From assembly GCA_019648995.1 (NCBI GenBank), contig BLXT01002699.1:1547638-1576917 (forward strand): DNA of 29,280 nt, read 5' to 3'. A program made the translations under genes and the position numbers. Shown in pieces: positions 10,915 through 19,898 of the stretch (position 1 is its first letter; each line of letters starts with the position of its first letter). This DNA is from Plakobranchus ocellatus (Eukaryota; Mollusca; Gastropoda; Plakobranchidae). The notes below the pieces were generated by a model. That model was not told where the DNA came from. It saw only the letters and a list, made by a program, of their open reading frames with translations, and searched no databases.

Positions 10915-12077
10915 ATGACAGACATCAGATGTCCCGTACCACAGTGTGGTGTTTCGTGGCCCTCAACCACGGCATCTGAAGTACTCCTGAAGCTCCTTGA
11001 CATGCACGAGAGGATCGCTCACCCATCTACGACCCCTACAACAGCGTCCATGACACGAGGGTCAAAGCAGAGAAGGTGAAGCGCCCAGTAGTCTCTGCAT
11101 CTGGGACGAGCGAAGAATGGACTTACTTTGCCCAACGTTGGTTGGAATATAAATAAGCCACACGACTCACTGGCGAGGACATCATCTTTCAGCTCCTTGA
11201 GTGCTGTGACGAGGCCCTTCGCAAGGACCTAACCAGGAGTTTCAGAAACCTCACGTCTTACGACGAGCCCACACTACTTGGCCACATAAAGTCTCTAGCT
11301 GTCCGCCAAGAGAATGTGATGGTGGCTCGACTATAACTGCAACAAACGACGCAAGACAGAGATGAACCAGAAAGAGCTTTCTCCGCACGCCTTAAGGGCC
11401 AAGCGAATGTGTGCCAGTATAACATCCCATGCAAGTGCGGGGCCCAACTATCATATAGTGATCAAATGGTAAGAGATATTCTCATTGTTGGCCTTGCTGA
11501 TGAAGATATTCGCCTTGATGTGCTGGGCCAAGCCAACCAAGAGATGTCACTTGAGGAAACAATCCGCTTCATTGAAGCCAAAGAAAGTGGGAAGCGTTCT
11601 GCTGGTCGAATCAATCCCAAGCCAACAGCTGTACTTGTGGCAGTCGACGCGGCTAGCAGTACGTACAAGCAGATAGAGAGACGACGGCTTCAGGGCGAGC
11701 CTCCAGACAGAAAAGCTATCACTCAAAAACAACTATGCGGTCACTGTGGTAAAGCAGGACATAGTAGCAAGAAGCAGGAGCGTATGAACCACTGCCCTGC
11801 CTTCAACCATATTTGCAACAACTGTAACCTGCCACACCACTTTGAAAGTGTCTGTCGTAAATCCAGACAGAAGCAACGCACCAATCAAAGCAACTCTGCA
11901 ACAGCAGTTTTTGAGACACTCTGCTCAATTGAACAATTCGCTTGCACAATCACACTAGACCACCATGTATATGACTCCTTGTGTGATGTGTGGGGAAAAA
12001 CGTGCATCTACACTCCAACCAACCGTCAACGTGGAGATCCAGGCCCTTCCATCCGATGCCAGGGACTTGAAAATTGA
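10915..12077 (+). pseudogene. gag: gag polyprotein, broken
   Basis: Structural protein of the retrotransposon, which in intact elements forms the particle and packages RNA. The ATG at 10915 follows the LTR closely. The first 54 codons include a zinc-finger-like CPVPQC ... HERIAH arrangement and end at a TGA at 11077-11079. The homologous reading then moves to another frame from about 11066 and continues through in-frame TAA codons at 11154 and 11334. From about 11337 it is open to 12077. Two zinc knuckles are visible: an extended one starting CGHCGKAGH (from 11736) and a canonical C-x2-C-x4-H-x4-C (CNNCNLPHHFESVC, from 11814). These identify a nucleocapsid region. Stops and the frameshift mean no full-length product. 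Confidence 0.8.
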
Positions 12078-13359
12078 ATCCACCCTATGTGGTCCTACAA
12101 GAACCATTACCATTCTGGCGGTTGCTGACACAGGCTGCCAATCATGTCTTGCCTGCACTTCCTTCCTGAATCGGCTGGGGTTGAACAGTTCCCACCTCAC
12201 CCCCACCTCAATGAAAATGAGGGCAGCAAACCAGAACACAATTGGGATTGTGGGTGCTCTAATCCTACGTATCACAGGTTTCACACAGTCCATGGAACCT
12301 AAAACAACCCGCCAGATTATGTACTTCTCCCATTCCACCGATAAGTTCTTCTTATCCATGGAGGCCTGTAGAGACCTAGGGATCATACCCGACACATTCC
12401 CTTCCATTGAGTCAGTCATGACGGACTACTCTGCTATGCACAGCGACACTGACAACCCAAACGAAGACCGTTATCACTGCCCTCCCCGCCAAACCCCACC
12501 GCCTCTTCCCACATCCCTACCCTTTCCAGCTACCGAGTAAAACAGAGAAAAACTAGAGCGATGGCTATTAGACTACTACAAAAGTAGCACGTTCAATATA
12601 TGTGAGCACCAAAAGCTACAAATGATGTCAGGACCCCCTATGAGACTTATCATTGATGATGATGCCACACCCGTCGCACACCACACACCGATACCAGTAC
12701 CTATCCACTGGCAAGAACAAGTAAAAGCCGGCCTCGATCAGGACGTTCGGCTTGATGTTTTTGAACCGGTACCAATTGGAACCCCTGTTTCATGGTGTCA
12801 TCGGATGGTCGTCTGTGCAAAGAAATCCGGTAAACTCCGGCGCACCATTGATCTTCAGGCTTTGAATCGCCATGCTACAAGAGAAACACACCACACACAA
12901 TCCCCGTTTCACCAAGCCCGCATGTTCCCACCGAACACACGGAAGACCACTTTTGATGTCTGGAACGGCTACCACAGCATTGCTCTTGACCCTAAAGACA
13001 GACACCTAACAACCTTCAGTACACCTTGGGGTCGCTATAGGTATTGCGTATGCCCTCAGGGATACATAGCATCTGGAGATGCATACACCAGACACTTTGA
13101 CGAAGTCGTTAGTGACATTGACAATAAAACAAAGGTCATCGTTGACACAATCATGTGGTCTCCCTCCATTGAAGACAGCAAAAGTGGTTGGACTTGTGTA
13201 GCCGCAATGGTATCATCCTCAACCCTTCGAAATTCTCCTTTGCTAAAGAAACTGTCAACTTCGCAGGCTTTGAAATCACCCCCACAACCGTTCACCCATG
13301 CCCACAAGTTCTGGAAGCGATCAAAGGATTTCCCAAACCCCGCACCATCACTGACTTAA
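11965..13359 (+). pseudogene. pol: pol: protease and reverse transcriptase, broken
   Basis: Lies in a different frame from gag, which it overlaps. The aspartic protease shows the active-site triad in AVADTGCQSC (Asp codon 12127). A single in-frame TAA at 12538 separates it from the reverse transcriptase, which continues in the same frame. Reverse transcriptase blocks are clear: SGKLRRTIDLQALN, then FDVWNGYHSI (first catalytic Asp region, near 12955), TPWGRYRYCVCPQG, and the catalytic turn at 13135-13163. In Ty3/Gypsy enzymes the turn carries two adjacent aspartates. Here it reads VIVDTIMW with a single Asp (codon 13144), so one catalytic residue is missing. The frame is lost soon after, near 13165-13187. 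Acts, when intact, in the cytoplasmic particle to copy RNA into DNA. Confidence 0.85.
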
Positions 13360-13394
13360 GAAGCTGGTTTGGACTTATAAACCAAGTAGCATAA
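13188..13394 (+). pseudogene. pol: pol: thumb/connection segment after a frameshift
   Basis: Continuation of the reverse transcriptase in another frame. NGIILNPSKFSFAKETVNFAG followed by PQVLEAIKGFPKPRTITDLR and SWFGLINQVA matches the usual Ty3/Gypsy stretch after the catalytic turn. It ends in a TAA at 13392-13394, and the homologous reading then changes frame again into the RNase H segment. Confidence 0.75.
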
Positions 13395-14169
13395 TGCCTT
13401 CGCATCGGCAGAGAGAATGCAACCTTTTCGCGCCCAAGTGGACTGATCACATGGACAACCTCTTCGAAGAAACCAAAGCTATCATAATTCAAGAAATACA
13501 GAGAGGGGTGGAAATATTCGATAAAAGGAGGCCAACATGCCTTGCTACAGACTTCAGCAAGGATGGCATCCGCTTCTGGCTGCTTCAAAAACATTGCGAA
13601 TGCACATCAAGTAAACCATTCTGCTGCCCTTTAGGATGGAAAGTCACACTAGTGGGCAGTCGCTTCACATCGCCGGCTGAATCAAGGTATTCTCCAATTG
13701 AAGGAGAAGCACTTGCTGAAGTGGATGCCCTTGAAAAAACCCGCCATTTCGCTCTGGGTTGCCCTAACCTGATCATTGCAGTCGACCACAGACTCCTCCC
13801 TCTTAAGGTGTTCGGTGAAAGGAGCTTAGAAGCCATCCCCAACCCACGACTGAGAAACTTGAAAGAAAAAACATTGAAATACCGATTCCACATCACCCAT
13901 ACTCCAGGAGTCCGCCACGTAGCTGCAGACACTATCTCACGCAATACAGTTGGAGCTGCCAATCGCTTAGCCTACCTGATGATGCAAACCTGGTTTCCAC
14001 CAACAAACCCCCGACCATACCTCATAGCTTCCTTAAGGCTATCAGAGCACAGCCAGATATACCTACGCTGTGCTCCAGTGAAGAAGACTCCCTGGGTAGG
14101 GTTAGCTCTATTACCTGGACCGATGTTCGTGTGGCCACTAACAATAACAAATCTCATACCGTATTGACC
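13394..14169 (+). pseudogene. pol: pol: RNase H and pre-integrase linker
   Basis: RNase H of the Gypsy type. CLATDFSKDGIRFWLLQKHC (near 13540-13600) carries the first catalytic Asp. SPIEGEALAEVDALEK (near 13690) carries the Glu, AVDHRLL a further Asp, and HTPGVRHVAADTISR the last. Near 13975 the reading shifts frame. The following linker (DDANLVSTNK..., then SSEEDSLGRVSSITWTDVRVAT near 14073-14133) is the segment that normally leads into the integrase zinc-binding domain. It ends at a TAG inside a TAGATC repeat at about 14177. No integrase follows. The first residues after the TAA at 13394 are probably out of frame. Confidence 0.8.
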
Positions 14170-14373
14170 TGGATCTAGATCTAGATTTAGATTTAGTTTT
14201 CAAAACCTATACAATATGACGTGTCAGGAAATTACTTTAATCACAATGAAATACTGATTGCCCATATCCTTAGTCTCTTTACTACCCCGCCAAATGTGGG
14301 TCCTGTTAATTCTCAGCCTTTGTGTTTATCTTCTGTTTGTCACATACGTACCATCCAAAGGCTTGGGAGGGCA
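14170..14373 (+). other. Junction replacing integrase; possible polypurine tract
   Basis: The pol sequence ends in GGATCTAGATCTAGATTTAG, part of the hexamer repeat found across the window. About 170 bases of unremarkable sequence follow. Just before the right LTR is AAAGGCTTGGGAGGGCA (about 14357-14373). This G-rich tract sits where a polypurine tract primes second-strand synthesis. At roughly 1.2 kb, integrase is too large to fit here, so it was deleted. Confidence 0.6.
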
Positions 14374-14521
14374 TAGAGAATATTCAATTGATCATTGTTA
14401 TAAGTATATTAACTGTTCCCATTATCTGCGTGTTCACAGATACTCGTGTCGAACTTGATTCTGTATTGTTGAAGAAATAAAGTTCTTGCGTTCGGAAACA
14501 AAGACTCTTTGTAGTTATTTA
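14374..14521 (+). repeat. 3' LTR
   Basis: Intact LTR of 148 bases, TAGAGAATATT to GTAGTTATTTA, almost identical to the interrupted left copy. It contains an AATAAA at 14476-14481, followed by TTCTTGCGTTCGG, a plausible polyadenylation region. The ends are TA...TA rather than TG...CA. Confidence 0.85.
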
Positions 14522-14526
14522 GTTTC
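14522..14526 (+). repeat. 5-bp target site duplication, right copy
   Basis: GTTTC directly after the right LTR, identical to 10188-10192. Confidence 0.8.
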
Positions 14527-15727
14527 GTATAGGAATATGAACAGATTTCAATCCTACCTAACACAGCAGTGGGTAACATTAAAGAAAGAAATAATTTGAA
14601 TGGTCAATCAGTTTTGAAAGAAGAGGAGCATTGAGAAAATGGTATTGAATATTGAAAAATCATAGGATACTACTTACTGGTTGAAGTTTTTGCAATCATA
14701 GAAGATTTGGGTGCTCAAATAATAACAAAACTCAAAATTGTAATGCACATCGATAGACATTCTTCAACTGAACAATTTTATTCTCCAGTGTCCGGACTAA
14801 ATCTAACCTTTCTCGTGCGTTTTTTTAATATAATTAAGTGGCTCGATGTCGGTTACTGGAGTACCATGAATCAAAGAAAAATCTTGAACTAGTAAGGCTA
14901 TACATTATTACGAAGTATAAAAGCATTACAAGAAGTCTTAATAAGAAATTACAGCCATACTAGCAGAGAATCTCCTAAAAATCATAGGTTTGTGAATCAA
15001 AATTTCATCCAGCTCCTGCCTCCCACTCATCATTCACAGTCATACAAAATGCGATACAAACTGACATCTCATAAATTCTAATTTTTCTTTTTGATTAATG
15101 TTTAATTATGAAACACCCATTTCATATAGTATAAACATGATTGCATGGTATTTGAGGTGGATTGTTCTTAGGGTTCTAGGAGTAGTTCAGTAAAAAAACA
15201 GCCATGTCGGTAATGTTCAGACAGGAAGCTAGTGATGTCACTGATGTGCACAAATTATAACAAGCGACATCACCCCAAATATTTTACGTATTAGCTGTGT
15301 TACATACAATGGGAGTTAATCCCAAGTTAAGCAGACATATTGATAACACAATGATTAATTCCCTTAGATTAGATTCCCTGATAATTTATTACTTTGTTAC
15401 AGTATTGATTTCCGGATTCTTGTTCAATATGACATGATTGTTTTGCTTCATTTGATTTAATTTTTCAATGGATATATCGTTTTATATGCATAATTGTATG
15501 TAGGCATGTGTGTTTAATTATGGATGGGTATGTATGGGTATATACATGTATGTCTTTTTCTTTCTTAATTTTTTTTATTTAATCTATCGATTTGGTCAAA
15601 AGTTTCAGTCTAAATATTCATTTGCTTATATTTTATCCCTCTCGATTTTGACAGATAATCCTGATCTAGATTAGATTCTAAATCTCGATTAGGGTTTCAA
15701 GATCCATTTAAACTAGTAAGAGTAAAG
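14527..15727. other. AT-rich non-coding stretch
   Basis: No gene or transposon recognised. It ends in interspersed TAGATT/GATCTAG motifs near 15660-15690. Confidence 0.5.
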
Positions 15728-15951
15728 TGGGTTTCACATCTGGTCCAAGCATGGGGGAACCAGGAGTGGAGTCCTGCTTGCTCTTGGCATAGGCTCTAGA
15801 GCAATGATTGAGGTAAGCATAGTTCGCCATTGCTTTCTCACCATCTTTACTTTCGCCGGCCTAGCTACCCTTTTAGTGCTTGGTGGACACAGAGGAGCAA
15901 TGGTGATTGGAATTGACCGCTCCACCCATCTAGACTTGAATATTATCTAGA
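15728..15951 (+). other. Unexplained GC-richer block with open frame
   Basis: About 230 bases of higher GC content lie between GATCTA-type repeats (15655-15690 and 15948-15962). On the plus strand one frame is open from 15728 to a TAG at 15949-15951. It encodes a hydrophobic, Gly/Ala/Leu-rich segment (LTIFTFAGLATLLVLGGHRG) that could span a membrane. ATTGAG/GTAAGC near 15810 is a good splice donor, and an AG at 15729 could be an acceptor, so a shorter exon of about 80 bases is an alternative. The minus strand has a 63-codon open frame over 15734-15925. I recognise none of these. This could be an exon, an exon captured by a transposon, or chance. Confidence 0.25.
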
Positions 15952-16090
15952 TCTAGATCTAAGCTTGACGTTTGACTAAATTTGATTTACCGATATTTTG
16001 TTGTACTCGTGTATCTGACAGTTTGGGTGAATGATACTTTATAGCATCTTGCGAAATCAAATATCACTATCTAAATCCACTCAAATTGGC

Positions 16091-16808
16091 GAGTCAATCT
16101 GACTACTCGATGCCAAATTATAACATATTAATTTGCAAACTAGTGAATCGCTGTTACTAAAATAAGGGGTTTCACATAATCTAGCGTATTCATGCTACGC
16201 TACTAAGCGGTGTTTATTAATAATGCATTTTGTCTTCAAAAGAAGGATGTCACGAATTAGCGTGAGAACATTTAGTGCTATTTTGTACTTTAGCTTTTGT
16301 AAACTAAAAACAACAACAACAAAAAATCTGGCAAACGACTCTGGAACCATAATTCACTTGCCTCTGAAAAATCCCGCCACCAATTGACCATCATAACATT
16401 GTTGTCAATAACAACACAGACTGGCTTGATCTATCACCACACTAATTCTAAACATTGATCCAAAATACCTTGAATGCAGAACGCTTACAAGTGTATCACT
16501 GTACAAAAGGTTTTTACGAGGTGCAATGGTGTAAAAGAAAAGTGTTAACAGGGTGGTCCATGTGTGAAATGTTGGTTTGCTATGACATTTTAAATGAAGA
16601 TGCATCTTCTTATAATCAGTATGGAAAACTTCTGAAGACGAAAAAATTAAAAGAAAACAGATGGCATAGGAGAAGATTGAAATCACGAATTAAATTCATG
16701 AAAAAATTTGCCCGAGTCATTGTTCTTGAGGGGAGTGAAACAGAAATTGTGGGAAAAAAAAACCCAACAAAAAACGGACAACATCCTTAGGTTTTACAAT
16801 TTTGGTAA
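16091..16808 (+). repeat. Dispersed 0.7-kb repeat, copy 1
   Basis: Nearly the same sequence as 19185-19898, in the same orientation, from GAGTCAATCTGACTACTCG to GGTTTTACAATTTTGGTAA. Only a few substitutions and short gaps are visible (for example five bases missing after GGGGTTTCA in copy 2). The left limit of homology cannot be set, because copy 2 abuts an assembly gap. At the right end copy 1 goes on into a DUF7869-like segment while copy 2 does not. Within the unit an open frame at 16455-16790 codes for a basic C-terminal region. In copy 2 the same frame is disrupted. Confidence 0.85.
16455..16790 (+). CDS. Hypothetical basic protein segment within the repeat
   Basis: 111 open codons in copy 1 of the repeat. 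The middle (GWSMCEMLVCYDILNEDASS) is followed by a Lys/Arg-rich stretch (RWHRRRLKSRIKFMKKFAR). No family recognised. It lies on the same strand as, and just upstream of, the DUF7869-like segment. It may therefore be an upstream part of the same transposase-like protein, broken by a stop at 16788-16790. The annotated start is simply the first available codon of the open frame and is not supported by other evidence. In the second copy of the repeat, small indels interrupt this frame. Confidence 0.35.
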   Translation: MIQNTLNAERLQVYHCTKGFYEVQWCKRKVLTGWSMCEMLVCYDILNEDASSYNQYGKLLKTKKLKENRWHRRRLKSRIKFMKKFARVIVLEGSETEIVGKKNPTKNGQHP

Positions 16809-16812
16809 CAGA

Positions 16813-17256
16813 AACTGCCAGTGTTTTATCTGGCCTGAGAAAGAAAGCAAGCGTGTAGCATAATAGATTTCAACTGCCATCTACAATACCTTGCAGCAAT
16901 ACCATGAAAGGGCGATTAAAACTGCATACATCTTTTCGGGTGGCTGTAGAGGACAAAACAAAAACTCAATCATGCCAGCAATGATGTTGTACTCCATCAT
17001 CAAAGCTGAACACTCCAGATTTCTCTCAGATTTTTTGACAGGCATTGAAAGCTACAGGAAATGTACTTCAACTTACCCAGCTTCAGCCTATTTTCAACTT
17101 GGCTTCTCCCATGCAACCTTACAAGTGCACCCAATGCGGTATGATGACTCTATTGCATTTCACATTCTTAATGCAAGAAGGGACTTAGATGTTGAAGTCA
17201 CAGTCACATGGGGCTCATCATGGAACTGCGAGTCTCAAGGAAATAACCACGGATGA
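16813..17256 (+). pseudogene. DUF7869-like transposase-type fragment
   Basis: Reading from 16813, NCQCFIWPEKESKRVA is followed by two in-frame stops (16861-16866). The same frame then gives ISTAIYNTLQQYHE and IKTAYIFSGGCRGQNKNS. Proteins with the DUF7869 domain, common as multicopy transposon-like genes in invertebrates, have a W-E-x-KR motif followed by a SDGCxGQNxN motif. The match here is from memory of the family. At the second motif the usual Asp is replaced by Gly (SGGCRGQ), which may remove a metal-binding residue. After about 17256 the homology is lost. The fragment is internal, has no start, and is not functional as it stands. Confidence 0.55.
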
Positions 17257-17494
17257 TATTTTATAAAACAAGACTGTGTGTACTGAAATTTAAGTCAACA
17301 TATCTCAAAAAACACTCGAACAAAACGTGGATGATCGTCCTCTGATGAAATTGAACACGAAGAGGATCAACATCTCCAAAGAAAATTATAAAAACTTGTC
17401 TTCATTCTGTCGAGTTTGCACGCCAGAAGACAAAGCCTTCCATCTATCCTGCCCCATGAATGATTTTTTATTTTCCAGATAATTATCATTTTTA

Positions 17495-17496
<2 letters not shown>
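17257..17496. other. Non-coding stretch
   Basis: No gene recognised. Probably the decayed tail of the DUF7869-like copy. Confidence 0.4.

Positions 17497-17563
<67 letters not shown>
17497..17563. repeat. (AT)n microsatellite
   Basis: About 33 perfect AT repeats, followed by a short CACACA. The Tyr/Ile-rich open frames over it on the minus strand are artefacts of the repeat. Confidence 0.95.
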
Positions 17564-17571
<8 letters not shown>

Positions 17572-18121
17572 GATTATTATCCAGATCTTGAGTTTGCATT
17601 TTTCCTCATTTGCTTAATAGTTAGCCACTCACTTTGGCTATTCTTTCATGATACTTCATTAAAAAAAAATCACCATAACAATTACAATGATGACTTCTTT
17701 CCTCACTTATAATCTATCATTATTTTACTAAGCCTATGTCACACTGTATAAAGTGATTTATTTCCAGTTCGTTTCCACGAGCTAGTTTATACTAGATCTA
17801 GTAAAGTAATGGCGAAAATGGTCATAGTTAAGGTTATTAAGAGTTTGATGTGATTTCACGTACTAATTTATCAAAATCAAATGCTATTTTCTAAGACAAC
17901 TAAACTAAGCCTTTTGGATTGGTTGCATTGATCTAAGATAGAGATATTACAACACAATATATTAAAAAATTATGTTTATATCACAAGCGGTTCTTTCACT
18001 AGAGGCAATACAAATCAGCAAAAATTTAAAAGGAATGAAGAAGGAGTAAACAAGGAGTGATATCACCGACGATTTGTACGTGTAGAAACTTAAAACCATT
18101 TTCTAGAGATGTAGAGTAAAG
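17564..18121. other. AT-rich non-coding stretch
   Basis: No gene, RNA or transposon signature recognised. Confidence 0.5.
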
Positions 18122-18517
18122 GCACAATATGTGCGCCAGGTACTTGATGCGCTAACCCCTTCATGTTTCAATATTATTTCGCTTTTATTGGCCCAAACTT
18201 TTAATTCTATAAAAAGTATCACTCACTCCGGTTTCGTTTATGCGAGTTTCAAAATGGCAGCTTCCTATTGAAGTTATGAAAAGGAGGTAAGAAAATCTAC
18301 TTTCGTTTTTTTATGGAAATGAGAACTTGGACACATGGGGGAAATAGTAAGTTAGAACGAGGCTAATCATGCGGTTGCACTCAACTGCAGTCTAAAAGTA
18401 TGGTATAAGGCCTTCTTAAGACAATGCAACACATCAAATTGACCTATAACACAGATAAATCCATATAGGGGGGTTAGCGCATTAATGTGACCTACTTTGC
18501 AGCAGGGCATATTGTGC
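18122..18517. repeat. Inverted-repeat pair about 400 bp apart
   Basis: GCACAATATG (18122-18131) has its inverse complement CATATTGTGC at 18508-18517. Further in, ATGCGCTAACCCC (18147-18159) has its inverse complement GGGGTTAGCGCAT at 18470-18482. The two pairs are nested in the correct order but differently spaced (about 15 against 25 bases), so these are diverged terminal inverted repeats or a fold-back structure rather than recent ends. No target duplication was found. The interior holds a promoter-like array. Confidence 0.55.
18187..18290 (+). promoter_or_regulatory. Putative RNA polymerase II promoter and first exon
   Basis: ATTGG (an inverted CCAAT, 18187-18191) is followed 17 bases later by TATAAAAAG (18208-18216). 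An ATG in good context (AAAATGG, 18254) opens only five codons. A second ATG at 18276 runs into a strong donor, AAGGAG/GTAAGA (GT at 18287). An acceptor with a good pyrimidine tract (TTACAG, ending 18751) opens a compatible basic frame to a TGA at 18837-18839. All of this is inferred from motifs. Confidence 0.35.
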
Positions 18518-18957
18518 GCTATAGGACGAGCGTATCATGTTCTCAAGTTTTTGGGTGGAACATGGTGCGTCTACTTTGAGGAAAAAAGTATATTATATAC
18601 TTTAAAACATAAAGAATGCCTTATTATAATATTTAAAAGTAATTTATTTCTTTTCATCTTTTGTTTAGTGTGCATGTCTAAAGAATTAGTCACAAATATG
18701 GCTTGATGGGGGCTGCGTTGAAACTGTTTTTTTTCTCCTCGGGTGTTACAGATTTTGTCAGAAAAGACAAAGAATACAGGCAACTACTAAGAAGCAAAGA
18801 ATAGGAGAGGCAGCAAGCCATTCAGGATTAGAAGAATGAGAAAAGATGGGAATAAAAAAGAGAGAAGAGAAAAGGAAATAATAAAAAAGAAAGACAAAAG
18901 CTATACAATTGTTTTTTTTTTATTTAAAGGGGGATGAATAAAAAATGCTAAAATGAG

Positions 18958-18959
<2 letters not shown>
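18518..18959 (+). other. Region downstream of the putative promoter; candidate second exon
   Basis: No recognised domain. A pyrimidine-rich acceptor ends at 18751, and the following 28 codons are open and basic (QKRQRIQATTKKQR) when joined in phase to the ATG at 18276. Purine-rich sequence then leads into the GA repeat. It may be the 5' part of a DUF7869-type element whose middle is lost in the assembly gap. Confidence 0.25.

Positions 18960-19021
<62 letters not shown>
18960..19021. repeat. (GA)n microsatellite
   Basis: About 31 uninterrupted GA repeats. Confidence 0.95.
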
Positions 19022-19025
<4 letters not shown>

Positions 19026-19169
19026 TGAGGATGGTTTTGTTCCAGCAGATAAAAGTGGAGAGGTTGAAAGTATGGAAGAAATGAATGGCAGTTCAGTTTG
19101 CAAAAGATGCAAAAACAATTGTGATTTACTTAAATATGATGTTTTGTGTTGTGGACGTCCTCATTTGTT
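19021..19169 (+). CDS. Partial open frame cut by assembly gap
   Basis: Open from the GA repeat to the run of N. The peptide is acidic at first (NDEDGFVPADKSGEVESMEE) and then Cys-rich (VCKRCKNNCDL ... DVLCCGRP), suggesting a small metal-binding cluster. No family recognised. It stops at the gap, so its right end is unknown. Its position between the putative promoter (18187-18290) and the second copy of the DUF7869-associated repeat suggests it could be an exon of that element. Confidence 0.3.
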
Positions 19170-19184
19170 NNNNNNNNNNNNNNN
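19170..19184. other. Assembly gap (15 N)
   Basis: Fifteen ambiguous bases, directly followed by copy 2 of the 0.7-kb repeat. The gap probably reflects repeat-induced misassembly, so its true size and the order of flanking sequence are uncertain. Confidence 0.95.
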
Positions 19185-19898
19185 GAGTCAATCTGACTAC
19201 TCGATGCCAAATTATAACATATTAATTTGCAAACTAGTGAATCGCTGTTACTAAAATAAGGGGTTTCATCTAGCGTATTCATGCTACGCTACTAAGCGAT
19301 GTTTATTAATAATGTATTTTGTCTTCAAAAGAAGGATGTCACGAATTAGCGTAAGAGCATTTAGTGCTATTTTGTACTTTAGCTTTTGTAAACTAAAAAC
19401 AACAACAACAAAAAATCTGGCAAACGACTCTGGAACCATAACACACTTGCCTCTGAAAAATGCCGCCACCAATTGACCATCATAACATTGTTGTCAATAA
19501 CAACACAGACTGGCTTGATCTATCACCACACTAATTCTAAACATTGATCCAAAATACCTTGAATGCAGAACGCTTACAAGTGTATCACTGTACTAAAGGT
19601 TTTACGAGGTGCAAAGGTGTAAAAGAAAAGAATTAACAGGGTGGTCCATGTGTGAAATGTTGGTTTGCTACGACATTTTAAATGAAGATGCATCTTCTTA
19701 TAATCAGTATGGAAAACTTCTGAAGACGAAAAAATGTAAAAGAAAACAGATGGCATAGGAGAAGATTGAAATCACGAATTAAATTCATGAAAAAATTTGC
19801 CAGAGTCATTGTTCTTGAGGGGAATGAAACAGAAATTGTGGGAAAAAAAAAACCAACAAAAAAACGGACAACATCCTTAGGTTTTACAATTTTGGTAA
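19185..19898 (+). repeat. Dispersed 0.7-kb repeat, copy 2
   Basis: Same unit as 16091-16808, in the same orientation. It starts at the first base after the gap. Compared with copy 1 it has small indels that break the coding frame (for example near 19600 and 19735). Its homology ends at TTTTGGTAA. Here the next bases make TTTTG/GTAAGA, a good splice donor, whereas copy 1 reads GTAACAG. Copy 2 may therefore retain the exon-intron border of the parent gene. Confidence 0.85.

Larger units (their letters stand above)
10193..14521 (+). mobile_element. Ty3/Gypsy-type LTR retrotransposon lacking integrase
   Basis: Two direct LTRs of about 148 bases flank a 3.5-kb interior with gag, protease, reverse transcriptase and RNase H, in the Ty3/Gypsy order. 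A 5-base duplication, GTTTC, sits on both sides. The LTRs differ at four positions by eye (about 97% identical). The coding region is broken by at least three in-frame stops and several frameshifts. No integrase follows RNase H: sequence that normally precedes the integrase ends near 14168 in a TAGATC/TAGATT repeat, and only about 200 bases later the right LTR begins. The left LTR contains a nested 560-bp insert. This is a non-autonomous copy, and its transposition must have relied on proteins made elsewhere if the integrase was missing before insertion. Confidence 0.85.

Noticed and set aside
17367-17570. Minus-strand open frames rich in Tyr and Ile
   Set aside because: They are read-through of the AT microsatellite at 17497-17563, not genes.
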